The translations under genes were made by a program, and so were the position numbers. From Gammaproteobacteria bacterium (lineage in GTDB: Bacteria > Pseudomonadota > Gammaproteobacteria > Pseudomonadales > Azotimanducaceae): 46,907 nt of DNA. A model generated the notes under the pieces. The model searched no databases. It saw nothing but the letters and a program-made list of their open reading frames with translations, and was not told the origin of the DNA. The stretch spans positions 1-46,907 of the forward strand of contig QJYB01000072.1 of the NCBI GenBank assembly GCA_003247835.1, in the 5' to 3' direction. Shown one piece after another: positions 8,185 to 16,821 of this stretch. Each line of letters starts with the position of its first letter. Within the stretch, counting starts at the first letter, position 1.

Positions 8185-9014
8185 GCGCCGTCGTTCGGAG
8201 GGGACCCCGGAGTGTTTCCCCGCGACAGGAGAACGTGAAGCCGACAGGCCCTCGGTTGTTCCGGCGCCTCTCCGAGTGGCGGGCATTCCGTCGAACCCTT
8301 ACCGGCTCGGTGGGATTCGTGCCGACCATGGGAGCGCTGCACGCCGGCCACGCATCGCTGCTCGCGAAGAGCGTCGCCGAAAACGATCACACGGTGCTCA
8401 GCATCTATCTCAATCCGACCCAGTTCAACAACGCGAAGGATCTGGAGGTCTACCCACGCACGCTGGAACGGGATCTGTCGCTTGCCGGTGAGCTGGACGT
8501 GGATTTCGTCGTCGCGCCGGACTACGAGCAGATGTACGCGGACGGCTTCCGCTACCGGGTCGAGGAAAACGGGCTCTCCGGTGAGCTCTGCGGCGCGCAC
8601 CGGCCAGGCCACTTCACCGGCGTGCTCACCGTGGTGATGAAGCTTCTGAACCTGGTGCGGCCCGACAGGGCTTACTTCGGCGAAAAGGACTACCAGCAGT
8701 TCCTGCTGATCCGCGACATGTGTGATGCGTTCTTCATGGACGTCGAGATCGTGCCCTGTGCGACGGTCCGGGAGGCGGATGGTTTGGCCCTGAGCAGCCG
8801 CAACGAGAACCTGGATGTGGCGGGCCGGGAGAAGGCCGCTCTTCTCAACCGGCTGATCCGCTCAGCAGCGGACGACGACGCGGTCGCCGAGGAACTCTCC
8901 GATGCGGGATTCGAAGTGGACTACGTGGTGCGCCGCCACGGGCGGCGCTTCGTCGCGGCCAGTCTCGACTGTGCCGGCAGGACGGTGCGGCTCATCGACA
9001 ACGTGGCGGTCTGA
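8181..9014 (+). CDS. panC: Pantothenate synthetase
   Basis: ATP-dependent condensation of pantoate with beta-alanine. The 277-aa protein has the nucleotidyltransferase HIGH-like signature (PTMGALHAGHASLL), NPTQFNN, the YFGEKDYQQFLLIRDM segment and the ADGLALSSRN loop that acts like KMSKS. About 35 extra N-terminal residues precede the canonical start near GSVGFVPTMG; the ATG overlapping the panB stop is retained because of the coupling. It is convergent with the PQQ dehydrogenase; a GGGCGGC/GCCGCCC hairpin (9029-9035 with 9044-9050) lies between the stops. Confidence 0.95.
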   Translation: MSAVVRRGPRSVSPRQENVKPTGPRLFRRLSEWRAFRRTLTGSVGFVPTMGALHAGHASLLAKSVAENDHTVLSIYLNPTQFNNAKDLEVYPRTLERDLSLAGELDVDFVVAPDYEQMYADGFRYRVEENGLSGELCGAHRPGHFTGVLTVVMKLLNLVRPDRAYFGEKDYQQFLLIRDMCDAFFMDVEIVPCATVREADGLALSSRNENLDVAGREKAALLNRLIRSAADDDAVAEELSDAGFEVDYVVRRHGRRFVAASLDCAGRTVRLIDNVAV

Positions 9015-9049
9015 AAGGTCAACCGAAGGGGCGGCCATGCTGAGCCGCC

Positions 9050-10651
9050 CTATTCGAGTCCGAAGACGAACAGCGTGTTGCCGCCGGTGATTGCGATGCG
9101 CTGGCGGCCGTCCACGGCAAACCCCATGGGGTTCGTGCGGATGTGGGCACCCGTGTTGAAGTTCCAGAGCGCCTCACCCGTGTCTTCATCCAGCGCGAAG
9201 AAGCTGCCTTCCAGCGTGCTGCCGAAGACCAGTCCGCCGGCTGTGGCCATGAGGCCGGACCAGGGCGGTGCCTTCAGCGGAAACTCCCAGAGCTGCTCGC
9301 CCGTCGTCACGTCGAGCGCCAGCACGGCGCCGGAGGCGTCGTCGCCGGACAGGGCCTGCTCGCCACCGCCGAGAAAGGGCGTTCCGGGCTCGTACTCCGC
9401 ATCGGCTTTGAAGTATATGGACCCCATGCGCCGGTTCGGCACGAAGAACCGGCCGCTCATCGGGCTGTAGGCAGGCGAGAACCAGTTGATGGCCCCCTGC
9501 AGGCTCGGCCACACCAGCGTGCCTTCCTCCGAGGGCTCCGTATCCGGCAGCACGATGGGTCGACCGGTGCCGTCGAGCCCGGCAGCCCAGGTCTGCTTCG
9601 AATAGGGTCGGCCAAGCAGGAACTCGCCGGTTTCCCGATCCAGCAGATAGTAGAAGGCGTTGCGGTTGGCGAGCGCGACGAGCTTGCGCGATCGCCCCTG
9701 GAACTCGCCATCCAGCAGCACGGGAATCTGATTGGCATCCCAGTCGTGGGTATCGTGGGGCGTGAACTGGAAGTGCCAGCGCATCGCGCCGGTGGCCGGG
9801 TCCAGTGCGAGCATCGAGCAGGTGAACAGGTTGTCCCCCGGACGCAGATCGCCGTTCCAGTCCGGAGCGGGATTGCCCGTCATCCAGTAGAGCAGATTCA
9901 GATCCGGATCGTAGGAACCGGTGAGCCAAGTGGACCCGCCTCCGGTCTGCCAGCTGTCGGTTCCCCAGGTCTCGCTGCCTGGTTCGCCCGGTGCGGGAAC
10001 GGTGTACGTCCGCCAGACCCGTTCCCCCGTCTTTGCGTCGTAGGCATCGACGAAGCCTCGCACCCCGGCCTCGGCACCACTGACCCCGACGATGATCAGC
10101 CCGTCCAGCGCCAGCGGCGCCAGGGTGAGCGAAAAACCCTCCGAGTTTTCGGCGACCCGGGTTTCCCAGCGTACCGCGCCGGTTCCGGCATCCAGCGCAA
10201 ACAGCCTGGCGTCGAGCGTCCCCACGTAGAGGGTCCTGCCGAGAATCGCCACGCCGCGGTTCACCTTGGGAAAACCGATGTTCAGCACCTCCTCTGCAAG
10301 CTCGGGCGACCAGTGCCAGAGCAGCCGCCCGGTGCGGGCGTCCAGCGCAGACACGCTGCTCGGAGATTCGGTGAGGTACATGATCCCGTCGGCCACCAGC
10401 GGCGTGGTCTCCTGCAGTCCCGCACCGGTGATCTCCGTCGGCTGCATCTGATACGCCCACAGCACCTTCAATCGGGCGACGTTGGTTCTGTCGATCTCGT
10501 CGAGCACCAGAAACCGCTCCGAGCGATAGCTGCCGGAGTAGGTCAACCAGTTACCGTCGGCGCCCGCGTTCACGAGCCGTTCGAAAGGCACCTCGGCGGC
10601 CGCCAGGCTGGTGCCCGCGAGTAGCAGGGACGTCAGGCAGATGCGCTTCAT
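9050..10651 (-). CDS. PQQ-dependent alcohol dehydrogenase-type quinoprotein
   Basis: A 533-aa beta-propeller quinoprotein with a Sec signal peptide (MKRICLTSLLLAGTSLAAAE), so periplasmic. Repeated tryptophan-docking-like blades are visible (ALDARTGRLLWHW, ALDAGTGAVRWETRV, LALDPATGAMRWHFQFTPHD, ALDVTTGEQLWEF, ALDEDTGEALWNF). The HDTHDWDANQIPVL segment is the family metal and PQQ region. It is shorter than classical methanol or ethanol dehydrogenases (about 570-620 aa) and has no fused haem domain. The dihaem cytochrome c immediately upstream, with a 4-bp overlap, is its likely electron acceptor. Substrate unknown. Confidence 0.88.
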   Translation of the reverse strand: MKRICLTSLLLAGTSLAAAEVPFERLVNAGADGNWLTYSGSYRSERFLVLDEIDRTNVARLKVLWAYQMQPTEITGAGLQETTPLVADGIMYLTESPSSVSALDARTGRLLWHWSPELAEEVLNIGFPKVNRGVAILGRTLYVGTLDARLFALDAGTGAVRWETRVAENSEGFSLTLAPLALDGLIIVGVSGAEAGVRGFVDAYDAKTGERVWRTYTVPAPGEPGSETWGTDSWQTGGGSTWLTGSYDPDLNLLYWMTGNPAPDWNGDLRPGDNLFTCSMLALDPATGAMRWHFQFTPHDTHDWDANQIPVLLDGEFQGRSRKLVALANRNAFYYLLDRETGEFLLGRPYSKQTWAAGLDGTGRPIVLPDTEPSEEGTLVWPSLQGAINWFSPAYSPMSGRFFVPNRRMGSIYFKADAEYEPGTPFLGGGEQALSGDDASGAVLALDVTTGEQLWEFPLKAPPWSGLMATAGGLVFGSTLEGSFFALDEDTGEALWNFNTGAHIRTNPMGFAVDGRQRIAITGGNTLFVFGLE

Positions 10652-11496
10652 CGTCGGTCTCCCTTCAGGCTCATGAGGTAGGAGGAAAGATCGTCCACCT
10701 CCCGAGGCGTGAGCACGGTGTCGTAACCCGGCATCAGGCTGTGGCCGAAGGCGCGCTCCAGGTTCAGCAGCGTGTGCTTGTCGAAGGAGCGGATGGTGCC
10801 GGACAGATCGCGGACCTGAATGGAAAACTCATCCTCGTTCACCCGCAGCCCCTCGAACTCGCCCTCCGGCGAGACCAGCCGCACGGTCAGGAAAGCATTG
10901 GTGCGGCCGGTCATGCGGCTGCTCAGCATGGGGAAGTCCGCATCGGGATTGGTGAGCGACCGACGCAGATACTCGAGGTTCCTGCGGCTGCCGACATCGG
11001 AGAGCTCTGGCCCGACGCCTTGCCCTTCGCCCCGGCTGATGTGGCACGCGGCACAGCCGCCCTTGGTCTCGTAGAGGACGCGCCCGACTTCCGGATCACC
11101 CGGCATGGCCTCGGCAGGCAGCCGACCCAGGGAGCGGACATAGCCGGCGATGTGCCAGAGCTCGTCGTCATTGGGTCCGAACGTGCCGGGCATGCCAGTC
11201 CCCTGGATGCCCTCACCGATGACGTCGAACAGCGCCTGGTCGTCGGGTGCGTGCCCGAGGGTCGGCCGTTTGAGACTGGGCCCTTCTCCGCCATCGCCGA
11301 GCATGCCGTGACAACGGGCACAGTGAACGCGGAACAGGCGTTCGCCGTCGGCGATATCCGCCGGTGTCTGAGTCTCGATGGGAGAAGGTGGTGCCGGACC
11401 CGTGGCGGCCGCGACCAGGTTCACGATGGTGAGCAGCAGGCTCAGGCCGGCTATGTGACAGGCGCCGCGGATGATGTCCAAGCCCTCTCCTCCCAC
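10648..11496 (-). CDS. Dihaem c-type cytochrome
   Basis: A 282-aa exported protein with an N-terminal hydrophobic segment and two CXXCH haem c sites, CARCH near residue 58 and CAACH near residue 150. This gives two cytochrome c domains. The C-terminal part (GLRVNEDEFSIQVRDLSGTIRSF) resembles a pattern seen in cytochromes partnered with PQQ dehydrogenases. The stop overlaps the dehydrogenase start (ATGA), so the two form an operon. Expected role: periplasmic electron transfer from the quinoprotein to the respiratory chain. Confidence 0.88.
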   Translation of the reverse strand: MGGEGLDIIRGACHIAGLSLLLTIVNLVAAATGPAPPSPIETQTPADIADGERLFRVHCARCHGMLGDGGEGPSLKRPTLGHAPDDQALFDVIGEGIQGTGMPGTFGPNDDELWHIAGYVRSLGRLPAEAMPGDPEVGRVLYETKGGCAACHISRGEGQGVGPELSDVGSRRNLEYLRRSLTNPDADFPMLSSRMTGRTNAFLTVRLVSPEGEFEGLRVNEDEFSIQVRDLSGTIRSFDKHTLLNLERAFGHSLMPGYDTVLTPREVDDLSSYLMSLKGDRR

Positions 11497-11574
11497 CGTC
11501 CGGGCGTGTCGAGAGCGAGACGTTACGCGAATGCGCCGTCGTCCTCAAACGGGCCGCGCTGCGGCAACTACGTA

Positions 11575-11602
11575 GTTGAAGTCCTGCTCCTGCACCCCAT
11601 AT
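11575..11602 (+). promoter_or_regulatory. Sigma32-type heat-shock promoter
   Basis: GTTGAA (11575-11580) is followed after 14 bp by CCCCATAT (11595-11602). The -10 is an exact match to the RpoH consensus CCCCATNT and the -35 a near match to CTTGAA. It lies about 45 bp upstream of the first Hsp20 start, exactly where such a promoter would drive the tandem small heat-shock genes. Confidence 0.85.
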
Positions 11603-11648
11603 TCAGGACCAGTAGGGCCGGTAAAAGGCCCTGAAAGGAGACGACAAA

Positions 11649-12071
11649 ATGAATGACATTGTTCGACGCAACGATCCGTTCGACATCTTCAGCCGGTTCG
11701 GCGATCTCTTCGATCGGGAGCCGTTCTTCAGTCCTGCTGCGCGCACGGAGTGGCTGCCCCCGGTGGACATCAAGGAAACGGATACGGGCTATACGTTCCA
11801 CATGGATGTTCCCGGCCTGAAGCCTGAGGACCTGGATGTGGAGCTGCACGAAGGCGTTCTGAGCATTCGCGGCTCCCGCAGCGAAGAAAAGAAAGAGGAA
11901 GACAAGGGCTACGTGCGCACGGAGCGCCGCTATGGCAGCTTCAGCCGTCAGTTCCGGGTGCCGACCAACGTGCTGGCCGACAACCTGAAAGCCGAGGTCA
12001 AGGATGGTGTGCTGACCATCGAGGTGCCCAAGGGTACGGATCAGGGTGCCCGCAAGGTCAAGGTGTCCTGA
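11649..12071 (+). CDS. Small heat-shock protein (Hsp20), first of a pair
   Basis: A 140-aa alpha-crystallin-domain holdase that binds unfolding proteins in the cytosol. The domain runs from about WLPPVDIKETDTGYTFHMDVPG to GVLTIEVPK and includes the conserved GVLSIRG and A-x-x-x-x-GVL signature (LKAEVKDGVLTI). An AAGGAG ribosome-binding site lies eight bases before the ATG, and a textbook RpoH promoter lies upstream. The C-terminal tail is short and ends KVKVS, so the usual I-x-I anchor is represented only by a V-x-V. A second, divergent Hsp20 follows after ten bases. Confidence 0.94.
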   Translation: MNDIVRRNDPFDIFSRFGDLFDREPFFSPAARTEWLPPVDIKETDTGYTFHMDVPGLKPEDLDVELHEGVLSIRGSRSEEKKEEDKGYVRTERRYGSFSRQFRVPTNVLADNLKAEVKDGVLTIEVPKGTDQGARKVKVS

Positions 12072-12081
12072 GGCCGCCGCC

Positions 12082-12555
12082 ATGGATACCGATCGCCTGA
12101 AAGAGGACTTCGGCAACACCTGGAAGTGGCTCGCGGAAGGCTGGCGTCACATCAGTGCCCGGGCGGCCAACGCCCTGACGTACTTCAGCCCGTCCAAGGG
12201 CGGCGAGGAGTCGGGCGTGATGCGCTGGGGCCTGATGGCGCTGGACGTGCGCGAAGCGGAGAACGACTTCATCGTCGAGCTGGAAGCACCGGGACTCGAG
12301 AAAGACGACTTCGACATCACCGTCGAGGACAACCGGCTGATCGTGACGGGCACCAAGCGCTACGAGAAAGAACGCAAGGAAGGCTCGATGCGCATCACGG
12401 AACGCGCCTTCGGCTCGTTCCAGCGGGTGATCCCGATGAGCGAACGGGTGACCGCGGAAGGGGCGGAAGCGTCCTACAAGCGCGGCGTACTGACGCTGAA
12501 AGTGCCGAAGGCCGTACCACCGAGCGCCAAGAAGATTTCGGTGGCCGTCCGCTGA
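12082..12555 (+). CDS. Small heat-shock protein (Hsp20), second of a pair
   Basis: A 157-aa Hsp20. A longer N-terminal arm (MDTDRLKEDFGNTWKWLAEGW) precedes the alpha-crystallin domain, which runs from about LDVREAENDFIVELEAPG to GVLTLKVPK. The C-terminal KKISVAVR supplies an I-x-V anchor. I chose the ATG at 12082 rather than the in-frame ATG at 12046, which lies inside the preceding gene. It is co-transcribed with the first Hsp20 from the sigma32 promoter. The two differ clearly in sequence, so they may form mixed oligomers or have distinct roles. Confidence 0.92.
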   Translation: MDTDRLKEDFGNTWKWLAEGWRHISARAANALTYFSPSKGGEESGVMRWGLMALDVREAENDFIVELEAPGLEKDDFDITVEDNRLIVTGTKRYEKERKEGSMRITERAFGSFQRVIPMSERVTAEGAEASYKRGVLTLKVPKAVPPSAKKISVAVR

Positions 12556-12559
12556 CGCG

Positions 12560-13048
12560 TCACAGCAGCGCGAGCACGCCCTGGAGCGCGATCTCCACGG
12601 CCTGATCGCGCACCGCCTGGCGGCTACCCGCCAGGCGGTGCGCGGCTGTCTGGACGCAGCGGATCGCTTCCTCTCTCACCGCCCAGGCGAACCAGACCGT
12701 GCCGACGGGGGCGATGACGTCTCCGCCATCTGGCCCCGCAATACCCGTGATCGCGACCGAGATATCGGCCGAGCTGGCACTCAGCGCCCCTTCGGCCATG
12801 GCCCGGGCCGTGGGCTCGCTCACCGCACCGTGGCGCTCGAGCAGATCGACCGCCACACCGACCATGTCGGTCTTGGCGCTCAGCCGGTAGGTGACGAAAG
12901 CACCCTCGAACCAGTTCGACGAGCCGGGCACCTCGGTCAGCCGGGCGGCGAGCAGCCCGCCGGTGCAGGACTCGGCGCTGACCAGGCGCCAGCCCCGCGC
13001 GAGCAGGGCGGTGCCGACGTCTAAGGCCAGCGAATCAGGTCCACTCAC
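12560..13048 (-). CDS. pncC: Nicotinamide-nucleotide amidohydrolase, CinA C-terminal family
   Basis: Deamidates NMN to NaMN in pyridine-nucleotide recycling. The 162-aa protein is the stand-alone CinA C-terminal domain. The conserved start [22 protein letters not shown] holds the nucleophile region, followed by [14 protein letters not shown] and [11 protein letters not shown]. Its start overlaps the trpE 3' end by 14 bp, making it the last gene of the minus-strand amgK-to-trpE cluster. It is convergent with the second Hsp20 gene, four bases apart. Confidence 0.93.
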   Translation of the reverse strand: MSGPDSLALDVGTALLARGWRLVSAESCTGGLLAARLTEVPGSSNWFEGAFVTYRLSAKTDMVGVAVDLLERHGAVSEPTARAMAEGALSASSADISVAITGIAGPDGGDVIAPVGTVWFAWAVREEAIRCVQTAAHRLAGSRQAVRDQAVEIALQGVLALL

Positions 13049-14546
13049 GGTCGTCGATGTCTTCCAGGTGCTGGAAGCGCGACTCGGCCAGCGCGGCGGC
13101 GTGGAAGATGGCGCGACCCTTGTTCATGCTTTCCTTCCATTCGAGCCTGGAGATCGAGTCAGCGACGATGCCGCCACCCGCCTCGATGTATAGCATGCCG
13201 TCCTTGATCACGGCGGTGCGGATGGCGATGGCCGTGTCCATGTTGCCGTTCCAGGCGAGATAGCCCACAGCGCCTCCGTAGATGCCGCGTTTCACGGGCT
13301 CCAGCTCGTCGATGATCTCCATCGCCCGGATCTTGGGCGCACCGGACAGGGTTCCCACCGGCAGGGTGGCCCGGAGCACGTCCATGGCCGTCCTGCCGGT
13401 TTTCAGAATGCCCGTCACGTTCGACGAGATGTGCATGACGTTGTAGTAACGTTCGATGACGAACTTCTCGGTCACCTCGACCGAGCCGGTCTCGGCGACG
13501 CGACCCACGTCGTTGCGACCGAGGTCGATGAGCATCAGGTGCTCGGCGATCTCCTTCGGGTCGGCGAGCAGCTCCGCTTCCAGTGCCCGGTCTTCCTCCG
13601 GCGTGTGGCCCCGTCGTCGCGTACCGGCCAGAGGCCGGTTGGTGATCACCCCATCCTCCACCCGAGCCAGGATCTCGGGCGATGAGCTGACGATCTGGAA
13701 GTCTTTCAGGTCCATGAAGTACATGTAGGGTGACGGGTTCAGTCGTCTGAGCGCCCGGTAGAGGTTGACGGGCTCGGAGCCGAAGGGCAGAGACATGCGC
13801 TGGGCGAGCACCACCTGCATCACGTCACCGGCGCGCGTGTACTCCCGGATCCGTTCGACCGCCTGTTTGAACGGCTCCTCGCCGAACTCCGAGACGAAGT
13901 CCGATTCCTCCACGGGCTGGTTGGTCGATGTTTCCGTGATTTCCGGGACGGCGCGCAGCAGCGACTGAGCCCGATCCTGGAGAGTTTCCACGGTGCGCTG
14001 GTAGATGTCCGGATCCGCCGGGTCCACCAGGCTGATGAGCTGCATCTGTGCCTTGAGGTTGTCGAAGACCACCACATCTTCCGAAACCATGAGCAGGATA
14101 TCGGGTGTGCCCAGAGTATCCGGCGGCGTGGTGTCCCTCAGGCGTTTCTCGGTGTAGCGCACGGTGTCGTAGCCGAAAAAGCCCACCAGACCGCCATAGA
14201 ACCGGGGCAGGTTCGGCAGCGGGGCGACCCGGATGCGGGACTGAAAGGCCTCGATGAAGGTCAGCGGGTCGTCGCTGTCGACCGTTTCGGTGATCACACC
14301 GTCGGTCTCCACAGTGATGGTGTTGCCGACCACCCTCAGGATGGTGCGTGCGGGCAGTCCGATCATGGAGTAACGCCCCCACTTCTCACCGCCGCCTTGA
14401 GCCGACTCCAGCAGGTAGGAGTAGGGCCCGCGGGCGAGCTTCAGGTAGGTGGATACGGGGGTGTCCAGGTCGGCCAGACTGGTGTGTACGACAGGGATGC
14501 GGTTGTAGCCCTGCCGGGCGAGATCGGAAAAGGTTTTGGCGTCCAT
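13035..14546 (-). CDS. trpE: Anthranilate synthase component I
   Basis: Converts chorismate plus ammonia, supplied by TrpG, to anthranilate. The 503-aa chorismate-binding enzyme has the N-terminal feedback region around [21 protein letters not shown] (the LLES and S-x-x-GR Trp-binding elements). The catalytic C-terminal half includes [56 protein letters not shown] and [15 protein letters not shown]. It is separated from trpGDC, as in Pseudomonas. A 239-bp gap precedes it, carrying a possible leader ORF. No strong Shine-Dalgarno is evident. Confidence 0.97.
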   Translation of the reverse strand: MDAKTFSDLARQGYNRIPVVHTSLADLDTPVSTYLKLARGPYSYLLESAQGGGEKWGRYSMIGLPARTILRVVGNTITVETDGVITETVDSDDPLTFIEAFQSRIRVAPLPNLPRFYGGLVGFFGYDTVRYTEKRLRDTTPPDTLGTPDILLMVSEDVVVFDNLKAQMQLISLVDPADPDIYQRTVETLQDRAQSLLRAVPEITETSTNQPVEESDFVSEFGEEPFKQAVERIREYTRAGDVMQVVLAQRMSLPFGSEPVNLYRALRRLNPSPYMYFMDLKDFQIVSSSPEILARVEDGVITNRPLAGTRRRGHTPEEDRALEAELLADPKEIAEHLMLIDLGRNDVGRVAETGSVEVTEKFVIERYYNVMHISSNVTGILKTGRTAMDVLRATLPVGTLSGAPKIRAMEIIDELEPVKRGIYGGAVGYLAWNGNMDTAIAIRTAVIKDGMLYIEAGGGIVADSISRLEWKESMNKGRAIFHAAALAESRFQHLEDIDDREWT

Positions 14547-14597
14547 GTGAATCCAGTGTGCTTAAGGGTGCGGACATTGCACCGTCGGTTGTGTGCT

Positions 14598-14715
14598 CCC
14601 GGTCAGGCCGGGACGTTGCGGCTGGAAGTGACGCCTAGGCGTGCCACTCCCGGGAGAAGCCCTCCACGACGACTGAGCGTCGCCACTGGTCCTGGGTTCC
14701 CCGGGGGGTTTTTCG
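14598..14715. other. Structured gap between gph and trpE
   Basis: The gap contains several perfect or near-perfect hairpins: CCCGG/CCGGG (14598-14602 with 14608-14612), AGTG-ACGCC/GGCGT-GC-CACT (14627-14648), CGACG/CGTCG near 14667-14682, and on the plus strand a CCTGGG/CCCGGG hairpin ending in five T residues (about 14691-14713). On the minus strand, CTCCCGG near 14650 can alternatively pair with CCGGGAG near 14599, so mutually exclusive folds exist. This suits a trpE attenuator read on the minus strand, although no U-run follows the last hairpin. The plus-strand terminator-like end leaves open an unannotated small RNA. Confidence 0.45.
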
Positions 14716-14742
14716 GATGCCCGTGTTGTGAGAGGTGGACAT
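14635..14742 (-). CDS. Candidate Trp-containing leader ORF of trpE
   Basis: A 35-codon ORF (begins MSTSHNTGIRKTP, ends GFSREWHA) between gph and trpE, with Trp at codons 20 and 33. Its stop lies inside the ACGCC-TA-GGCGT hairpin and the second Trp codon directly precedes that hairpin. By analogy with the trpGDC leader it may be a trpE leader peptide; attenuation of separate trpE and trpGDC operons is known in pseudomonads. Against it: no clear Shine-Dalgarno, only two scattered Trp codons, and no intrinsic terminator after it on this strand. Confidence 0.35.
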   Translation of the reverse strand: MSTSHNTGIRKTPRGTQDQWRRSVVVEGFSREWHA

Positions 14743-14785
14743 GATCGGCGAGAGATCGCTTTCGCTTCAGATTGCGCGGCCGAGC

Positions 14786-15430
14786 CTAAACGAGGTCGGA
14801 AAACGATTCAATGACAGCGTCGGCACCGAGTTCGGCCGCCGGTATACCGTGGTTGTAGCCGTCCCGGACCACGACCACGGGACATCCGGCGGCCCGTGCA
14901 CAGGCCACGTCCGCGTTGGAGTCACCGACGAACAGGGCGTCGACTGGAGGCACAGCAATCGCCGAGCAGGCAAAGAGTGCCGGATCGGCTGCGGGTTTGG
15001 GCTGCCCGGTCGTGTCACCGCAGACGATGACGTCGAAGTAGCCGGCCAGATCGAGCGCGGCGAGCAGGGGTTCGCTGAGCTCGGTCAGCTTGTTGGTCAC
15101 CACGGCGAGCCTGGCACCGCGCGCGCGCAGGGTTTCGAGGGTGGTCTCGACACCGGGGTAGGGTCTGCTGCGATCGGCGATGTGCCGCCTGTAGTGTTCG
15201 AGGAAGACTTCGAGCAGTATCTCCGTCGGGTCTTCCTCGAGCCTCCGGGGTGCCAGCGCCTGAGTGATGAGCGCCCGGGCCCCGTGTCCGATCCAGTGTC
15301 TTGTCACGGATTCCGTGACGCCGGGCAGACCGTGCTGCCCGAAGGCGTGATTCAGAGCGGCGTTGATGTCCGGTGCGGTATCGACCAGGGTTCCATCCAG
15401 ATCGAAGAGATAGCCGGAATACGGTTTCAA
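14786..15430 (-). CDS. gph: Phosphoglycolate phosphatase (HAD superfamily)
   Basis: Hydrolyses 2-phosphoglycolate, made for example during repair of DNA 3'-phosphoglycolate ends. The 214-aa HAD hydrolase has motif [14 protein letters not shown] near the N-terminus, motif II VVTNK, a lysine region around [10 protein letters not shown] and motif [11 protein letters not shown]. It overlaps rpe by four bases (ATGA) and leads toward trpE; the rpe-gph-trpE order is shared with Pseudomonas. AmgK/MurU-linked Gph-like phosphatases (MupP) are similar in size, so a MurNAc-6-phosphate phosphatase role should be considered given amgK-murU in the same cluster. Confidence 0.88.
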   Translation of the reverse strand: MKPYSGYLFDLDGTLVDTAPDINAALNHAFGQHGLPGVTESVTRHWIGHGARALITQALAPRRLEEDPTEILLEVFLEHYRRHIADRSRPYPGVETTLETLRARGARLAVVTNKLTELSEPLLAALDLAGYFDVIVCGDTTGQPKPAADPALFACSAIAVPPVDALFVGDSNADVACARAAGCPVVVVRDGYNHGIPAAELGADAVIESFSDLV

Positions 15431-16122
15431 ACGCCGGCGAGCTCGCTGCGCATGGCGGTGATGACGTCCCCGTAGGCTGTCTTCCGGTCGGCGGCCGGAT
15501 CGCCGGAAAACGCCGAGAAAATGGCGGAACCCGCGACGAAGGTGTCGGCGCCGGCCCTGGCCGCGTCGGCGATGTTGCCGGCCTTGATGCCGCCATCGAT
15601 CTCCAGGCGGATGTCGCGGTCACTGGCGTCGATCAGCTCCCGGGCGTTGGCGACCTTGTTCAGACTCGACGGAATGAAGGCCTGGCCGCCGAATCCCGGG
15701 TTGACCGACATGATCAGCACCAGATCGACGAGATCCATCACCTCGGTCAGTTGATCCACCGGTGTGGCCGGATTGAAGACCAGGCCCGCCTTCGCGCCGC
15801 CTTCGCGGATCAGCGAGAGGGATCGGTGCAGATGTTCCGTCGACTCCGGATGAATGCTGATGATGTCGGCGCCGGCGCTCAGGAAGTCGCCGATCAGCCG
15901 ATCCACGGGCTTGACCATGAGGTGTACGTCCATGGCCGCGTCGATACCCGAACGGCGCAGCGACTCCAGGACCAGAGGACCGATGGTCAGGTTCGGGACG
16001 TAGTGATTGTCCATGACGTCGAAATGAATCAGATCCGCGCCGGCGTCGAGCACGGCCCGGATCTCCTCGCCGAGCCTCGAGAAGTCGGCGGAGAGTATGG
16101 AAGGGGCGATCCAGTACGTCAT
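15427..16122 (-). CDS. rpe: Ribulose-phosphate 3-epimerase
   Basis: Interconverts ribulose 5-phosphate and xylulose 5-phosphate in the pentose phosphate pathway. The 231-aa TIM barrel has [15 protein letters not shown], the metal-binding [28 protein letters not shown]-type [22 protein letters not shown] and [11 protein letters not shown]. It lies 12 bases downstream of murU and overlaps gph by four bases. Confidence 0.97.
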   Translation of the reverse strand: MTYWIAPSILSADFSRLGEEIRAVLDAGADLIHFDVMDNHYVPNLTIGPLVLESLRRSGIDAAMDVHLMVKPVDRLIGDFLSAGADIISIHPESTEHLHRSLSLIREGGAKAGLVFNPATPVDQLTEVMDLVDLVLIMSVNPGFGGQAFIPSSLNKVANARELIDASDRDIRLEIDGGIKAGNIADAARAGADTFVAGSAIFSAFSGDPAADRKTAYGDVITAMRSELAGV

Positions 16123-16134
16123 AGGCGTCGCATT

Positions 16135-16821
16135 CTACGTGTCCACCCGTCCGCTGTCTGGCACCTTCGGCGTGGATCCGTCGATCTCCTTGAGCTGGGC
16201 TTCGGTACCGATGTCCGTCCAGACACCGCGCCAGACTTCCGCCGACAGGCGGCCCGTGCCGATGGCCTGGAAGAAGTGGTCCCGCAGCGAGAAGGGCGCG
16301 GCCTCGTCCGCAGCGAAGACACGGGGATGGAGCACGGCGATGCCACAGTACACGAACGCATCGCCACGCCCCGTGATCCGACCGTCCGCGAACAGAAAAT
16401 CACCCTGGGCACGAAAGGCCGGCTTCGGTGTCACGACCAGATGCATGTCGGCCCATGATGGAAGCCCGTCCAGGCGCGAAAAAGGAAAGTCGGTGAAGAT
16501 GTCCCCGTTCAGCAGGACGAACGGCGCATCGCCCAGCAGCGGCAACGCGTTGACGATGCCCCCACCCGTATCCAGGAGCTGTCGTTCACGGCTGTAGCGG
16601 ATACGCACGCCGAAACGGCTGCCGTCACCGAAATAGACCTCGATCTGCTCGCCGAGGTGATGCAGGTTGATCACCAGCTCGGTGATACCCGCGTGGCGCA
16701 GCCAGCCGATCTGATGCTCGAGCAGCGGCCGGCCATGGATGCTGAGCATGGGTTTGGGGATGGTGTCCGTGAGCGGCCGCAACCGCTCCCCGCGTCCGGC
16801 GGCAAGGATCATGGCTTTCAT
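16135..16821 (-). CDS. murU: N-acetylmuramate alpha-1-phosphate uridylyltransferase
   Basis: A sugar-nucleotidyltransferase of about 228 aa. In the AmgK/MurU bypass it turns MurNAc-1-phosphate into UDP-MurNAc, recycling cell-wall sugar without MurA. Motifs: MILAAGRGERLRPLTDTIPKPM (G-x-G-x-R and lysine), LLDTGGGI, LLNGDIF metal site. I chose the ATG at 16821, which overlaps the amgK stop by four bases and fits the family start; a far longer upstream extension in this frame is spurious. The pairing with AmgK is what distinguishes it from mannose-1-phosphate guanylyltransferases. Confidence 0.92.
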   Translation of the reverse strand: MKAMILAAGRGERLRPLTDTIPKPMLSIHGRPLLEHQIGWLRHAGITELVINLHHLGEQIEVYFGDGSRFGVRIRYSRERQLLDTGGGIVNALPLLGDAPFVLLNGDIFTDFPFSRLDGLPSWADMHLVVTPKPAFRAQGDFLFADGRITGRGDAFVYCGIAVLHPRVFAADEAAPFSLRDHFFQAIGTGRLSAEVWRGVWTDIGTEAQLKEIDGSTPKVPDSGRVDT

